Shown one piece after another: positions 42,516 through 51,335 of a stretch of 64,000 nt of DNA. Below the pieces are notes generated by a model. That model was not told the origin of the DNA. It made no database searches and saw only the letters and a list, made by a program, of their open reading frames with translations. Positions within the stretch are counted from its first letter, which is position 1; the number at the start of each line of letters is the position of its first letter. The position numbers and the translations under genes are program-made. This DNA is from Tateyamaria omphalii (GTDB lineage Bacteria > Pseudomonadota > Alphaproteobacteria > Rhodobacterales > Rhodobacteraceae): the NCBI RefSeq assembly GCF_019802125.1, contig NZ_JAHVHT010000008.1, positions 1 through 64,000 on the forward strand, in the 5' to 3' direction.

Positions 42516-43415
42516 TCAGGATGCCGCTTCTTGCTGTTCCATGCGCTTGCGGCGCTTCATTGCACGCTTTTCCTCGTGACGCTTGATCTGCTTGACGACA
42601 TATTCGCTTGCCGTGGCAGGGTCGATGGAGGGCGCTGCATCGGGTGTTTCCGCCGGATCGAAACCGAGCAGCCGGTAATCGTCGGCCACCTCATTGGCGA
42701 AATAGGCGACGTCCTCTTCGTGGAACCACGCCTTCCATTCGCCCGACCCTTTGGAACGGGACACGTATTCGTGCTTGTCCGCGACTTCGAATTCCGACGT
42801 CATGTCCAGACCCAGATAGTCGCCAAGCGCGCCAAAGGACTGGGTCAGCAGATCTTCGTAAGAGAACATGAAGAACGCATCGTCCCACTTGCGTTTGACG
42901 ACCGCCGGGATGATGGCGTTCTTGCGGTAGATATCGGGAAGATCGCTGCGATCCGTAAGCTTGCCCACCTCGCGCAGAATGCCGAGCACGGAGATACTGT
43001 CCGGTGCCTCTTCCTTTTGCTTGATCAGATCCAGGAAAGCCTGGTTCTTTTCCGGACCGGACTTGTCCAGCAGGCGGGGTGGGTTGAACAGCAACCGGCT
43101 GACGACATTGTCGCGCGGATCCCGGAAGATGATGATCTTGCGGTCAAACTCATCCAGGGCGTCCGTCATTCTCCGGGTTACGGGTCCGAGCAGGGCTTTG
43201 CACAGGCGCGCAGGGTCTTGCGTTGTTTCGAAATAGGATTTGAACGCATCCATGTCGCGCGGTTCGAACAGCCCCTTAACGGGGCTGCCGGATGCCTGCT
43301 CCATGGACTTCTGGATGGCATAGAACAGTGCTGTTGTTCCGCTCTTGGCCGCGCCGAGAATAAGCGTGTGATGCAGCGGCGGTGTCGCCGCGGATCGAGA
43401 TGACACGTGGATCAC
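42516..43415 (-). CDS. Sulfotransferase family protein
   Basis: A 299-residue protein. The phosphosulfate loop HTLILGAAKSGTTALFYAIQ is at about residues 17-36, and the 3'-phosphate block KIIIFRDPRDNVVSRLLFN is near 93. The C-terminus is lysine/arginine rich (EEKRAMKRRKRMEQQEAAS). It is more divergent than the rml- and ugd-linked sulfotransferases. It lies 12 bp upstream of the HU gene's stop in the order HU then sulfotransferase on the minus strand, so it could be cotranscribed with HU. Confidence 0.82.
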   Translation of the reverse strand: MIHVSSRSAATPPLHHTLILGAAKSGTTALFYAIQKSMEQASGSPVKGLFEPRDMDAFKSYFETTQDPARLCKALLGPVTRRMTDALDEFDRKIIIFRDPRDNVVSRLLFNPPRLLDKSGPEKNQAFLDLIKQKEEAPDSISVLGILREVGKLTDRSDLPDIYRKNAIIPAVVKRKWDDAFFMFSYEDLLTQSFGALGDYLGLDMTSEFEVADKHEYVSRSKGSGEWKAWFHEEDVAYFANEVADDYRLLGFDPAETPDAAPSIDPATASEYVVKQIKRHEEKRAMKRRKRMEQQEAAS

Positions 43416-43427
43416 TCCTGGTTTGGT

Positions 43428-43730
43428 TTAGGCGGTCGTGCTGGCTTCAGCGGTATCCGCTTTTCTTTTGCGGCCCGTTGCGCTGCGGCTCGGGCGGAAG
43501 CTGACATATCGTGCTGGCGCGATATCCTTGGTCGAGCCATCTGCGGCCTGGCGTTGCGTGGCTTCGCGTTCGGTCAGCACGAAGCTGCCCAAGCCGCTGA
43601 TCGCGACCTTTTCACCGGACAGGGCCGTCTCGCGGATTTTGACAAAAAGACTATTTGCAAACCGACGTGCGTCACGCTTTGACATCTTGGTATCTTCGGC
43701 AACGACATCTGCTAATTCATTGAGTTTCAT
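43428..43730 (-). CDS. HU/IHF-family DNA-binding protein
   Basis: A 100-residue nucleoid protein. MKLNELADVVAEDTKMSKRD and VKIRETALSGEKVAISGLGS give the helical dimer part and the GSF turn (LGSFVLTEREATQRQ), and the C-terminal arm (APARYVSFRPSRSATGRKR) is longer and more basic than in standard HU. It bends or wraps DNA without strong sequence specificity. It is located between sulfotransferase genes on the minus strand. A plasmid-borne copy may serve replication or silencing of the locus, which is inference. Confidence 0.88.
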   Translation of the reverse strand: MKLNELADVVAEDTKMSKRDARRFANSLFVKIRETALSGEKVAISGLGSFVLTEREATQRQAADGSTKDIAPARYVSFRPSRSATGRKRKADTAEASTTA

Positions 43731-43753
43731 ACCGCTTCTCCTATGTTGCGGAA

Positions 43754-43769
43754 CGCGCCCTTGGGCGCG
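43754..43769. repeat. Short GC palindrome upstream of the HU gene
   Basis: CGCGCCC-TT-GGGCGCG, 24 bp upstream of the HU start codon. The 2-base loop makes a terminator unlikely. It could be an operator. The remaining 200 bp up to the next sulfotransferase gene show nothing recognisable except an AT-rich patch near 43800-43845. Confidence 0.3.
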
Positions 43770-43973
43770 CGGATAGCGCTCTGAACATGGGGTTCAGTGC
43801 CAAATAAATTGTACCAATAAGGGGGGTCTTTCGCAAATTTAATCCATGTTTGAGGCGCGCGCTGGCTGCGCTTCGCCAAGGGTCGCTGATTGTATCAGCA
43901 GGGTCCCGCACTTCGGTCTTGGCTGCTCCTTCACCGCCCTTGCTGCATCGGAATAGATGCCGCGCATTTCTGG

Positions 43974-44969
43974 TCAGGCGTATCCCGCCCGGATGTCAGT
44001 GCGCAGTTTTTCGGTGGCTTCGGATTCAAAAATGCACTCCACCAGAAAGTCGACATCCAGCTCGTAATACTTGCGGGGATTGCGGCGGCTTTCGGGCACC
44101 GTGAAGTAGCTGTCCGGCAGGGCGACGTGCTTTGCGATCTTTGCATTCATGTCGCCAAAGCGGTCCAGATAGGTCTGTGCCTTGTCGCGCTTGAGGAAGA
44201 CGGGGCTGCCGGTGAATTGCGGATGATGCGTGCCCACGGCCAACATCACCTTGGACACGTCGTTCAGGGCCTCGGGGGGCAGGGTCTGCCCGTTATAGGT
44301 CAGTTCGCCATCCATGCAGCGCTGTGTCACGGTCTGGCTGGCCTTGACGAAACGTTCGTTCAGGGACTGGTTCTTGCGGGCTGGGCGGGCTTCGACCTCG
44401 ACCCCCATCAGTGCGGCAAAGGCGTCGCTGATGTCGGCGTGATCTTCGTAGATCAGCACATGCATCTTGTCGTGGCCGAAGACATCGGCCCATGCGGAAT
44501 AGATCCCTTCGAAATTGGTACGCCCGTTCTTGCTGAGCGTTTTGACGAAGGTGCCGAAAGGTTTGACGTAACCGCGTTTGCAGGCCTGGGCAAAGATCGA
44601 TTCCGACCAGGTCAGCTGGTTGCGCAGGCACAGGATCGGGCGCACGTCGAAGTCACTGAGCCCGGCGGCCACCTCGCGCACCTGCGCGGCCGAGATCAGG
44701 CTGAAGTCTTCGGAACTTACGAAAATCCGGTCAGAGGTCGAGGCGCGGGCCGCGTCGACCAGATCCGAAAAGCCGGGCAGATCCGGACGGAAGCGTTTGT
44801 GCTTGCCCACGTCCCAGGCGGCATTGTGGTGAGCCTGATTGGGGGCAATGGCCTGCGGCAGGCAATCGATACCCGCGGCCTGAAATGGCCCCTTGGGATG
44901 CATGAAATGCATCTGGACGGTGGACGTGCCTGTCTTTTGCAGCCCGATATGCAGGTACAGCGTCTTCAT
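43974..44969 (-). CDS. Sulfotransferase-like P-loop protein
   Basis: A 331-residue member of the KTGTSTxQ subgroup: LYLHIGLQKTGTSTVQMHF (residues 4-22), RIFVSSEDFSLISAAQVRE and VRPILCLRNQLTWSESIFAQ (3'-phosphate-like block near 110). It is related to the pair at 27256-29355. It lies 65 bp downstream of the large glycosyltransferase gene on the same strand, so it may be the last gene of the 52-45 kb polysaccharide unit. Confidence 0.78.
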   Translation of the reverse strand: MKTLYLHIGLQKTGTSTVQMHFMHPKGPFQAAGIDCLPQAIAPNQAHHNAAWDVGKHKRFRPDLPGFSDLVDAARASTSDRIFVSSEDFSLISAAQVREVAAGLSDFDVRPILCLRNQLTWSESIFAQACKRGYVKPFGTFVKTLSKNGRTNFEGIYSAWADVFGHDKMHVLIYEDHADISDAFAALMGVEVEARPARKNQSLNERFVKASQTVTQRCMDGELTYNGQTLPPEALNDVSKVMLAVGTHHPQFTGSPVFLKRDKAQTYLDRFGDMNAKIAKHVALPDSYFTVPESRRNPRKYYELDVDFLVECIFESEATEKLRTDIRAGYA

Positions 44970-45034
44970 AACGTTCAGGTCATCTTCTCTTTTTGGCGCG
45001 GCGTAAACGAGTGTGTCTACGCCGGGTTGTACCG

Positions 45035-48000
45035 TTAACTTTGCCGTGCCGTATTTGCAATGATCACGGCGTAATTATGAACCATCTCCCAATAAGTGAG
45101 AAGTTCCCAGAATCGGGTTTCTGCCTGCTCTCCGAACCGCGCGCGGTCCTGCGGGTTTTCCAGCATCCAGCGCAGGCATGACCGCATGCTGTCTATGTCG
45201 CCAATGGGAAAGAGCAGCCCGCTTTCCCCATCAACCACTTGTTCTTGCGTGCCAAAGACGGCCGACGATACCACGGGCAGGCCGAAGGACATCGCTTCGA
45301 CGATGACACGTGGATAGCTTTCATTGTGCGAGGCAAAGACGAACATGTCTGCGGCACGATACCACAGGGCCACGTTATCGGTCTCGCCGATGATGTGGAT
45401 GCGGTTCGCGAGATCCTCGCCCAGTTCGGCGATGCGGGCCTTGAGATCGTCCAGATAGGCCGAGGGCTTGGCCCCCACCAGCACCAGCCGCATCTTGGCC
45501 TGAACCTTCTTCGGCAGGCCCGCGACGGCTTCGACGATGTCGCGCTGCGATTTGCGCGCGTTGACCGAGCCGACACAGACCATCATCACGCCACCGGCGG
45601 GAATGCCCAGTTTCTTGCGCAGCGGGGCCTTGTCCATCTGGCGCACGGTATCGAAATGCGACAGGTCGATCCCGTTGGGGATCAGCCGTGCATCGGGGAT
45701 GTCATGGCTGCCCTGCCACAGCTTGCGGGTGTGGTCGGACACGAAGATGGTGCTGCGCCCCTGGGCCAGGCCCGCGCGGCAGGTCTCCATCACCGGCTCG
45801 GGGCCGAAGTCGAAGGCCACATGCTCGTCCGAGCTTTCGCGGATCATCGACACGGCCGGCACGCCCGCGCTTTCCGAGATGCTGGCGAACCACAGGCTCG
45901 TGGCGGTGTTGGCCACGGTCAGGTCGATGTCATATTCCTTGAGTGCGGTGCGGAAAGCCTCGGCCATGTCTTCGTAGGTGCGCGAAATGATCTTGGTCGC
46001 CAGTCGGCTGGTGACGCCCAGTTCGGGCACGATGACCTCGATTCCGGCGTCTTCATAGGTCTTGCGCAGCGCCCCGTCGATCACGGCAAAGATGGTGGGG
46101 GTGATGTTATAGGCCTTCTTCAGCCCCAGCACGGTCTGCATCAGGCTGGTGGGAGCGCCTTCGCCCACATTCAGGTTGTGCGACACGAACATGACCCTGC
46201 GGGGCGGGGCACCGACAGGTGCGCGGCGCTTTGGCACACAGGTGCGCACCAGGGCCTCGTACTTGTTGCGGATCGCCACATCGCCGAAGCGGTCCTCGAT
46301 CACGCGCTGCATGGCGCGCATGTATTCGGCCCGGGTTTCGGGGTCGTCCAGACGTTTCAGTGCCGCGTCCAGGCCCGCCTCGTCCTGTACCACGGCCCAG
46401 CCCATGCCCCCGGCCTGCAGCAGAACCGCGCAGGCGGGTGCAGTGGCCACGATCGCGGGCACGCCATTGGCGATGGCGGTGATCAGGCGGTTGGGGCTTT
46501 TCGATTGTTCCTCGGCCCCGTGGCTCAGCACACAGACCGAACATTTCCGCATTTCCGCGACGAATGTGTCATAGGCCCAGTCGGTACAGATATCGACATA
46601 AGGGGCAAAGGACGGATCCTCGGTCTTGGCGATATGGTTGAAGGACCGCTTGCGCGAGATCAGCTTCATGCCGCGCTTGGTCTTCTTCATCACGTGGTCG
46701 ATCATCCAGCGGGCGCTGTCGAAATTGCTGCGCCCGGGATTGCCGTACCACAGCACGGATTTCTTGGGCTTGGTCAGCGATGCGTCGCGGTCGTCACGGT
46801 AGTCGATGCCGTCGGGCAGGTAGGTGACGGCCTTTTGCAGCCCCAGCTTCACGATCGCCTTTTTCAGCGCGATGGTCGACGCGACGATGATGTCGGCGCG
46901 CTCGGCCAGTTCGAAAAAGCGGGTCTTGGCGTGGACCCCGCCGACCTTGCGGTCATCCTCGAAATAGCGGTCGCAGACATCGTAGATCAGCGCGATCTGC
47001 GGGTTGTCGCGCAGGATCTGCATGGTGGCGTCCGAGGCCAGCTGCGAGACCACCGCAATCTCGGTGTCGGGGCCAAGCCCCTGCAACGTGGCCTGCATGG
47101 CGTTGCTGTCGGCCAGAAGCTCGGCCGGTTGCGCGCAGCGCAGGCGGGAGGAGGCGAAGTTGGCTGCCGGTTCCCAGAACGGGACAAAGGCCACGCGCGG
47201 GCAGCTGTCACGCTCCATCTCCGGCAGGGCCAGCACCTTGTAATAGTCGCGCGCGGTGCGGGTCACGTCGTGATGGGCTTGGGCAAACCCCACCGCCTCG
47301 CGCCGCATGCGGGTCTGCAGCGCCGGGTCGTCACGCAGCTTCTTGATGCGTGTGATCAGCTTCTTGGTGTCGCGCTCGATATAGAGGATACCGTCGCCAT
47401 CCTTGATCTTTTCGGCGTGGAAACCGGCGGCCTTGGTGGTCAGGACCGGCACGCCCATCGACAGGGCCTCCATCACCACGTTCGAACAGCCTTCCTTGCC
47501 CGGTGCAACCGGGTGGATCAGGCAGTCGATGGCGCCGTAGAACTTTTCCTTCATGTCCTCGCGCGCGATCTGCTCCTTGCCCTTGCTCAGCTTGACCAGG
47601 GGCAGGCCCATCTTCTCGCAGGCCTCGTTCACGAAGCGGAAACCCTTGATATGGGCCTCTTTCGTGGTCGACAGGTTGCCGGCAAAGCCCACGGTGAAGG
47701 GGCGTTCGGCCGCCGGTACGGGATCGGGATGCCACTCACCCAGATCCAGCGCATTGGGGATCAGGTGCACATTGGGGTGCAGGGGCGCAAAGATGTCGTA
47801 AAGGTGCTGGTTCAGCACAATGATGCCGTCGAATACGGCCACGTCCTTGCGCAGCTTGTCGTGATCGTCGCCATAGGTCAGCGCCACGGGGCGTGGTCCG
47901 CCGACCCGCAGGATGTTGCGCCGGGCCGACCGGCCGCGCATCTTGAAGATCTTGATGTCGAAATAGAGCGCCACGTCCGTCTCGACGTCGTGGCCGTCGA

Positions 48001-48469
48001 TGATGTGTTCGAACTCGGGCAGTTGCTTGGCCAGCATCTTGGCATTGTTGCCATAGGCCCAGCCGACATTGTCGGGGTTCATCACCCAGTTCATCGTAGG
48101 CTTGGCTTTCGGGCCGGGGGCCACACCGTTGGGCATCAGGGCGGCGTTCAGTTGCTGGGCGGTTGGGATGACCCAGCGGCCTTCGGCCTTGCCCGAGCGC
48201 AGGTAGTGCAAGAGCGGGTTCACGCCTGCTTCCGCCACGTCCGTGTTCGCAGCCAGGTAGCTCATCCCGTCAAAGGAGGGCGAGGGATTACGGCCCAGCC
48301 GTGCGCCCAGCCAGAGGTAGTGCTGGACCGGGTCGATCTTGAGCAGGGCGACATCCGGGTATTCCGTCAGGTACCAGACCGGATCGAACAGGTCCGATCC
48401 ACGGATCACGTCAATGTCTTCGGGCGTGGTGGCCGGGGTCAGCGGCACGGGTTTGGTGCGGAGGGTCAT
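45035..48469 (-). CDS. Large multi-module glycosyltransferase with WYL-YPDVA module
   Basis: A 1144-residue cytoplasmic protein. Residues ~20-95 form a DPVWYLTEYPDVA ... HYLRSGKAEGRW module, also seen at the end of the neighbouring sulfotransferase. Three GT-B-like modules follow. The first (about 125-415) has HLIPNALDLGEWHPDP and CSNVVMEALSMGVPVLTTKA. The second (about 425-750) is more degenerate, with AVTYLPDGIDYRDDRDA and SKSPNRLITAIANGVPAIVA. The third (about 757-1140) is classic GT4, with RLIPNGIDLSHFD and SYPRVIVEAMSFGLPVVSSA. It could add two or three sugars successively. The start overlaps the preceding gene by 4 bp. Confidence 0.88.
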   Translation of the reverse strand: MTLRTKPVPLTPATTPEDIDVIRGSDLFDPVWYLTEYPDVALLKIDPVQHYLWLGARLGRNPSPSFDGMSYLAANTDVAEAGVNPLLHYLRSGKAEGRWVIPTAQQLNAALMPNGVAPGPKAKPTMNWVMNPDNVGWAYGNNAKMLAKQLPEFEHIIDGHDVETDVALYFDIKIFKMRGRSARRNILRVGGPRPVALTYGDDHDKLRKDVAVFDGIIVLNQHLYDIFAPLHPNVHLIPNALDLGEWHPDPVPAAERPFTVGFAGNLSTTKEAHIKGFRFVNEACEKMGLPLVKLSKGKEQIAREDMKEKFYGAIDCLIHPVAPGKEGCSNVVMEALSMGVPVLTTKAAGFHAEKIKDGDGILYIERDTKKLITRIKKLRDDPALQTRMRREAVGFAQAHHDVTRTARDYYKVLALPEMERDSCPRVAFVPFWEPAANFASSRLRCAQPAELLADSNAMQATLQGLGPDTEIAVVSQLASDATMQILRDNPQIALIYDVCDRYFEDDRKVGGVHAKTRFFELAERADIIVASTIALKKAIVKLGLQKAVTYLPDGIDYRDDRDASLTKPKKSVLWYGNPGRSNFDSARWMIDHVMKKTKRGMKLISRKRSFNHIAKTEDPSFAPYVDICTDWAYDTFVAEMRKCSVCVLSHGAEEQSKSPNRLITAIANGVPAIVATAPACAVLLQAGGMGWAVVQDEAGLDAALKRLDDPETRAEYMRAMQRVIEDRFGDVAIRNKYEALVRTCVPKRRAPVGAPPRRVMFVSHNLNVGEGAPTSLMQTVLGLKKAYNITPTIFAVIDGALRKTYEDAGIEVIVPELGVTSRLATKIISRTYEDMAEAFRTALKEYDIDLTVANTATSLWFASISESAGVPAVSMIRESSDEHVAFDFGPEPVMETCRAGLAQGRSTIFVSDHTRKLWQGSHDIPDARLIPNGIDLSHFDTVRQMDKAPLRKKLGIPAGGVMMVCVGSVNARKSQRDIVEAVAGLPKKVQAKMRLVLVGAKPSAYLDDLKARIAELGEDLANRIHIIGETDNVALWYRAADMFVFASHNESYPRVIVEAMSFGLPVVSSAVFGTQEQVVDGESGLLFPIGDIDSMRSCLRWMLENPQDRARFGEQAETRFWELLTYWEMVHNYAVIIANTARQS

Positions 48470-51042
48470 TGCGGCGCTCCCGTGCTGTCGGTGGAGGGGG
48501 CTGGTTCTGTGCCTTCGGCCTTGGCCACGGGGGGCTGGGGTGCCTTTGGTTCCCGCGGTGCCCGGCCTTCGGCCAGACCGTAGAGGATGAAATGGGTCAA
48601 CGGATCCATCCCGGTTTCGGCGACGTCGGGATTGGAGTGCAGATACCAGTCGGCATCGAACAGCCCCGAACGGCGGACGGCATCCATCTGGCGGCGCAAC
48701 TGGCCGCTGTTGCGGCGCCAGAACCGGACATGGCGATAGGGTTGAAGCAGGGCGAAGACGGCGGCCAGGTCAGCTTGCCCGGCGCGCAGCGTTGCCACGT
48801 CCATCGTCGCCTTGGCCGCGGCATCTGCCGCCTCGGTGAGGCGTTTCTCGGTCTCTTCCGCCACTTCCTGCATGGCAGTCAGGGTCTTTTGAGCGGCGTC
48901 GCGCTCGGCCTGGGCCTGTCGGGTCTGCGTTTCTGTCTGCATCAGCAGGTTGGTCAGCTGCGCCAGTTCGGAATGGCGCGTTTCGGTATGGGCGGTGGCC
49001 TGGGCCAGCTGCGCCTTGAGCGCGCCCATCTCGGCCTCATGCGAGGCGCGCAGGCGGGCGATGGTCGCCTGGGCTTCGTTTGCGGATTTCTGCAACGCCA
49101 CATTTTCGCGTGTCAGGCTCTGGACATGGGCATGTTCCAGATCGGCTTCGCGTTTGAGGCTCTTGTTGATGCGGCTCAGGGTCTGGGCGTGCTGGTCGGC
49201 CTCCTGCTGCGTGGATTCCGCTTGGTTCAGGGCGCGCCGTGTGTCGGTCAGTTCCGCGTCCTTCTGGGCCAGCGCGCTTTGGGTTTCTGCCAGGCTGTCT
49301 GCCTGGGTGCGGTATGCACTCTCGGCGGCTGAGAGGGCCTCCTGAAGAGTGGTGACATGGGTTTCCTGTTCTGCCAGGCGCGCGGTCTGCTCGGTGAGCT
49401 GTGTCGCCTGTTCAGCCATATGGGCGTCTTGCTCGGCCAGGGTCACATCCCGTTCGGCGAGGCTGGCCCGGGCGGTGTCCAGCGCGGCCTCCTGCTCGGC
49501 GATGACCATGTCGCGGTCCATGGCGCTGTTCTGCAGCGCGGACAGATGGGCGGCCTTTTCCGCGCTGTCGGCCTGCAGGGCGATCAGCGCATCCTCCTGC
49601 TCGGTCAGGGCGGCGCGTGCGGTTTCGAGCTCGGTGTTCTGGGCGTCGAGCCTGGCGCGCAGGGTCTTGGTCTGGGCCTTGGTACGGGCCTGCAGGCGGG
49701 CCTTGAAGTCCTCCTCGGCGGCATCGGCGCGGGCGGCTTCGATCTCGATCTCTTGTTGCAGCTTCTGCATGACGCGGGTCTGCAGGGTGGCTGCCTCGGC
49801 CTGGGCCTGGGTCTGGGCCTCCATATGCGCGTCGAGCTGTGCCGTGGCCTGTTCCTTGAGCCTGCGTTCCTTCGCGCTTTCCATCCGGGCGGCGTCTGCT
49901 TCGGAGCGCGCCTTGGCTGCCGCCCGCTGCGCTTCGGTCAGGGCGGTTGCGGCGCTGCTTTGACTGTCGGCGAGCTGCGCCTGCGCCATGCGCCGGGCCT
50001 CGGCCACGGCCGCTTCCGCGTCGTGCTGCGCCTTGATCAAGGCTGCTTCTGCCTCGCGGCGTTCCTTGGCCAGCTCCTTGATGCGGGCCTGGTTGTCCTG
50101 AATGACGCCGATGCGCTTGGTCAGCTCGGTCTGGGTGTCGCGCATCCCATCGACCAAGGGGGCAAAGACCGCGACCGACGCATCGAGATCGGCACGGATC
50201 GCATCCAGGCGCGCGTGATCGGCCTTGCGCTCCTGCTTGGTGGCCCAGTGTTCGAAGATGCCGTAGGCGTCGCGCAACCAGTCCGACACCAGCGGGCTGT
50301 CAAGCTGGGACTCGTCGCTGACATGGTGGCGGTGGTCGGGCGAGATCAGCCTGCCCACTTCCGTGCTGACCTGTGCCTGCCCACGGGGCCAGACCAGGTC
50401 GAGCCCCTTGGTCACCCGGTCCATCGCGCCGGCCCAGTTCTGCATCATGCCGTCGTAACTGATGACCACACGGGCCTGTCCGCGTGTCGCGCGCTCGGCC
50501 TCGAGCATATAGCGCAACCACAGAAGGTGGGACAGTTCGGGTGCAAAGTCATTGCGCGCTTTCAGCGAGGCGGCGACCTCGATCGGGTTGCGCAGGGCCA
50601 GAAGCGGGCGGGGCGTCAATCCGGCGGTCTCAAGCACCATCTCCCAGAAGGGCATCAGGCGTGACACCCGGGGGTCCTTGAGCACGAGAAACCGTGACGT
50701 GCCGAATTCCGTGTCGAGCAGGCTTGCGGCTTCTTCCGCGAATTCTGCCACTTTGGGCGAGCGTTCCCAGCCGTCGGGCAGGGCGCGCCAGTCGTCCCAT
50801 CGTGACCCGGTCAGCGCCAGAAGCCGATCATTGAAATCCCGCAGGGCCCGCGATTCCCAGTATCCGGTTGGATTGTTCGGGCTGGGTCCGATCAGGGTTT
50901 CGGGCAGGTCCGCGCCCATCAGACTCAGCACACGGGTCAGCAGGCTGGTCCCGGATCGGTGCATGCCCAGAACGATCAACGCGGTCCGGGACGCAGTCCG
51001 GGACGGGGCGGCATGAGAGGTCTTTGGGCCAGATGCCATCAT
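48466..51042 (-). CDS. Sulfotransferase - long coiled coil - WYL-NPDVA module fusion
   Basis: An 858-residue protein in three parts. Residues ~20-280 are a sulfotransferase domain with LIVLGMHRSGTSLLTRVL, NNPTGYWESRALRDFNDRLL and LALRNPIEVAASLKARNDF. Residues ~300-745 are an almost uninterrupted alanine-, glutamine- and glutamate-rich coiled coil (e.g. AEQEAALDTARASLAERDVT), long enough to span tens of nanometres. The C-terminus (about 790-830) has DADWYLHSNPDVAETGMDP and FILYGLAEGRAP, the same module found at the N-terminus of the next gene's glycosyltransferase. The 4-bp overlap with that gene supports a joint complex. The coil may scaffold chain modification to length; that is inference. 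Confidence 0.87.
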   Translation of the reverse strand: MMASGPKTSHAAPSRTASRTALIVLGMHRSGTSLLTRVLSLMGADLPETLIGPSPNNPTGYWESRALRDFNDRLLALTGSRWDDWRALPDGWERSPKVAEFAEEAASLLDTEFGTSRFLVLKDPRVSRLMPFWEMVLETAGLTPRPLLALRNPIEVAASLKARNDFAPELSHLLWLRYMLEAERATRGQARVVISYDGMMQNWAGAMDRVTKGLDLVWPRGQAQVSTEVGRLISPDHRHHVSDESQLDSPLVSDWLRDAYGIFEHWATKQERKADHARLDAIRADLDASVAVFAPLVDGMRDTQTELTKRIGVIQDNQARIKELAKERREAEAALIKAQHDAEAAVAEARRMAQAQLADSQSSAATALTEAQRAAAKARSEADAARMESAKERRLKEQATAQLDAHMEAQTQAQAEAATLQTRVMQKLQQEIEIEAARADAAEEDFKARLQARTKAQTKTLRARLDAQNTELETARAALTEQEDALIALQADSAEKAAHLSALQNSAMDRDMVIAEQEAALDTARASLAERDVTLAEQDAHMAEQATQLTEQTARLAEQETHVTTLQEALSAAESAYRTQADSLAETQSALAQKDAELTDTRRALNQAESTQQEADQHAQTLSRINKSLKREADLEHAHVQSLTRENVALQKSANEAQATIARLRASHEAEMGALKAQLAQATAHTETRHSELAQLTNLLMQTETQTRQAQAERDAAQKTLTAMQEVAEETEKRLTEAADAAAKATMDVATLRAGQADLAAVFALLQPYRHVRFWRRNSGQLRRQMDAVRRSGLFDADWYLHSNPDVAETGMDPLTHFILYGLAEGRAPREPKAPQPPVAKAEGTEPAPSTDSTGAPQ

Positions 51043-51335
51043 GTCCTCGTATTCTAAAGGAGACCGGTATAATCGCTCAAACTATGCGGGGACCACTAGT
51101 CAAGCGCGCGCCAAAGTGCAAGGTGCGCCCAAAATACGAGCCATCTGGTGGCCGCAGGCAGGTATATGCATAAAAATCTTTCAAAATCAGAAGGTTGATG
51201 CAGATTTTCTGCATCTTTCGTGCTGCCAATCAGGCGACATCCATGTAGGCACGCCCCTTTTTTGGGCAGAAATCGGCCTTCTGCGGCACGTTGCGATGCT
51301 GCAGCGCGGCAATCCGCTCACGAGGGGGTTAAAAG

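Noticed and set aside
45239..48583. 1114-residue open frame antisense to the large glycosyltransferase
   Set aside because: Its length reflects lack of stops in high-GC third positions; no motif, while the minus strand carries three glycosyltransferase modules.
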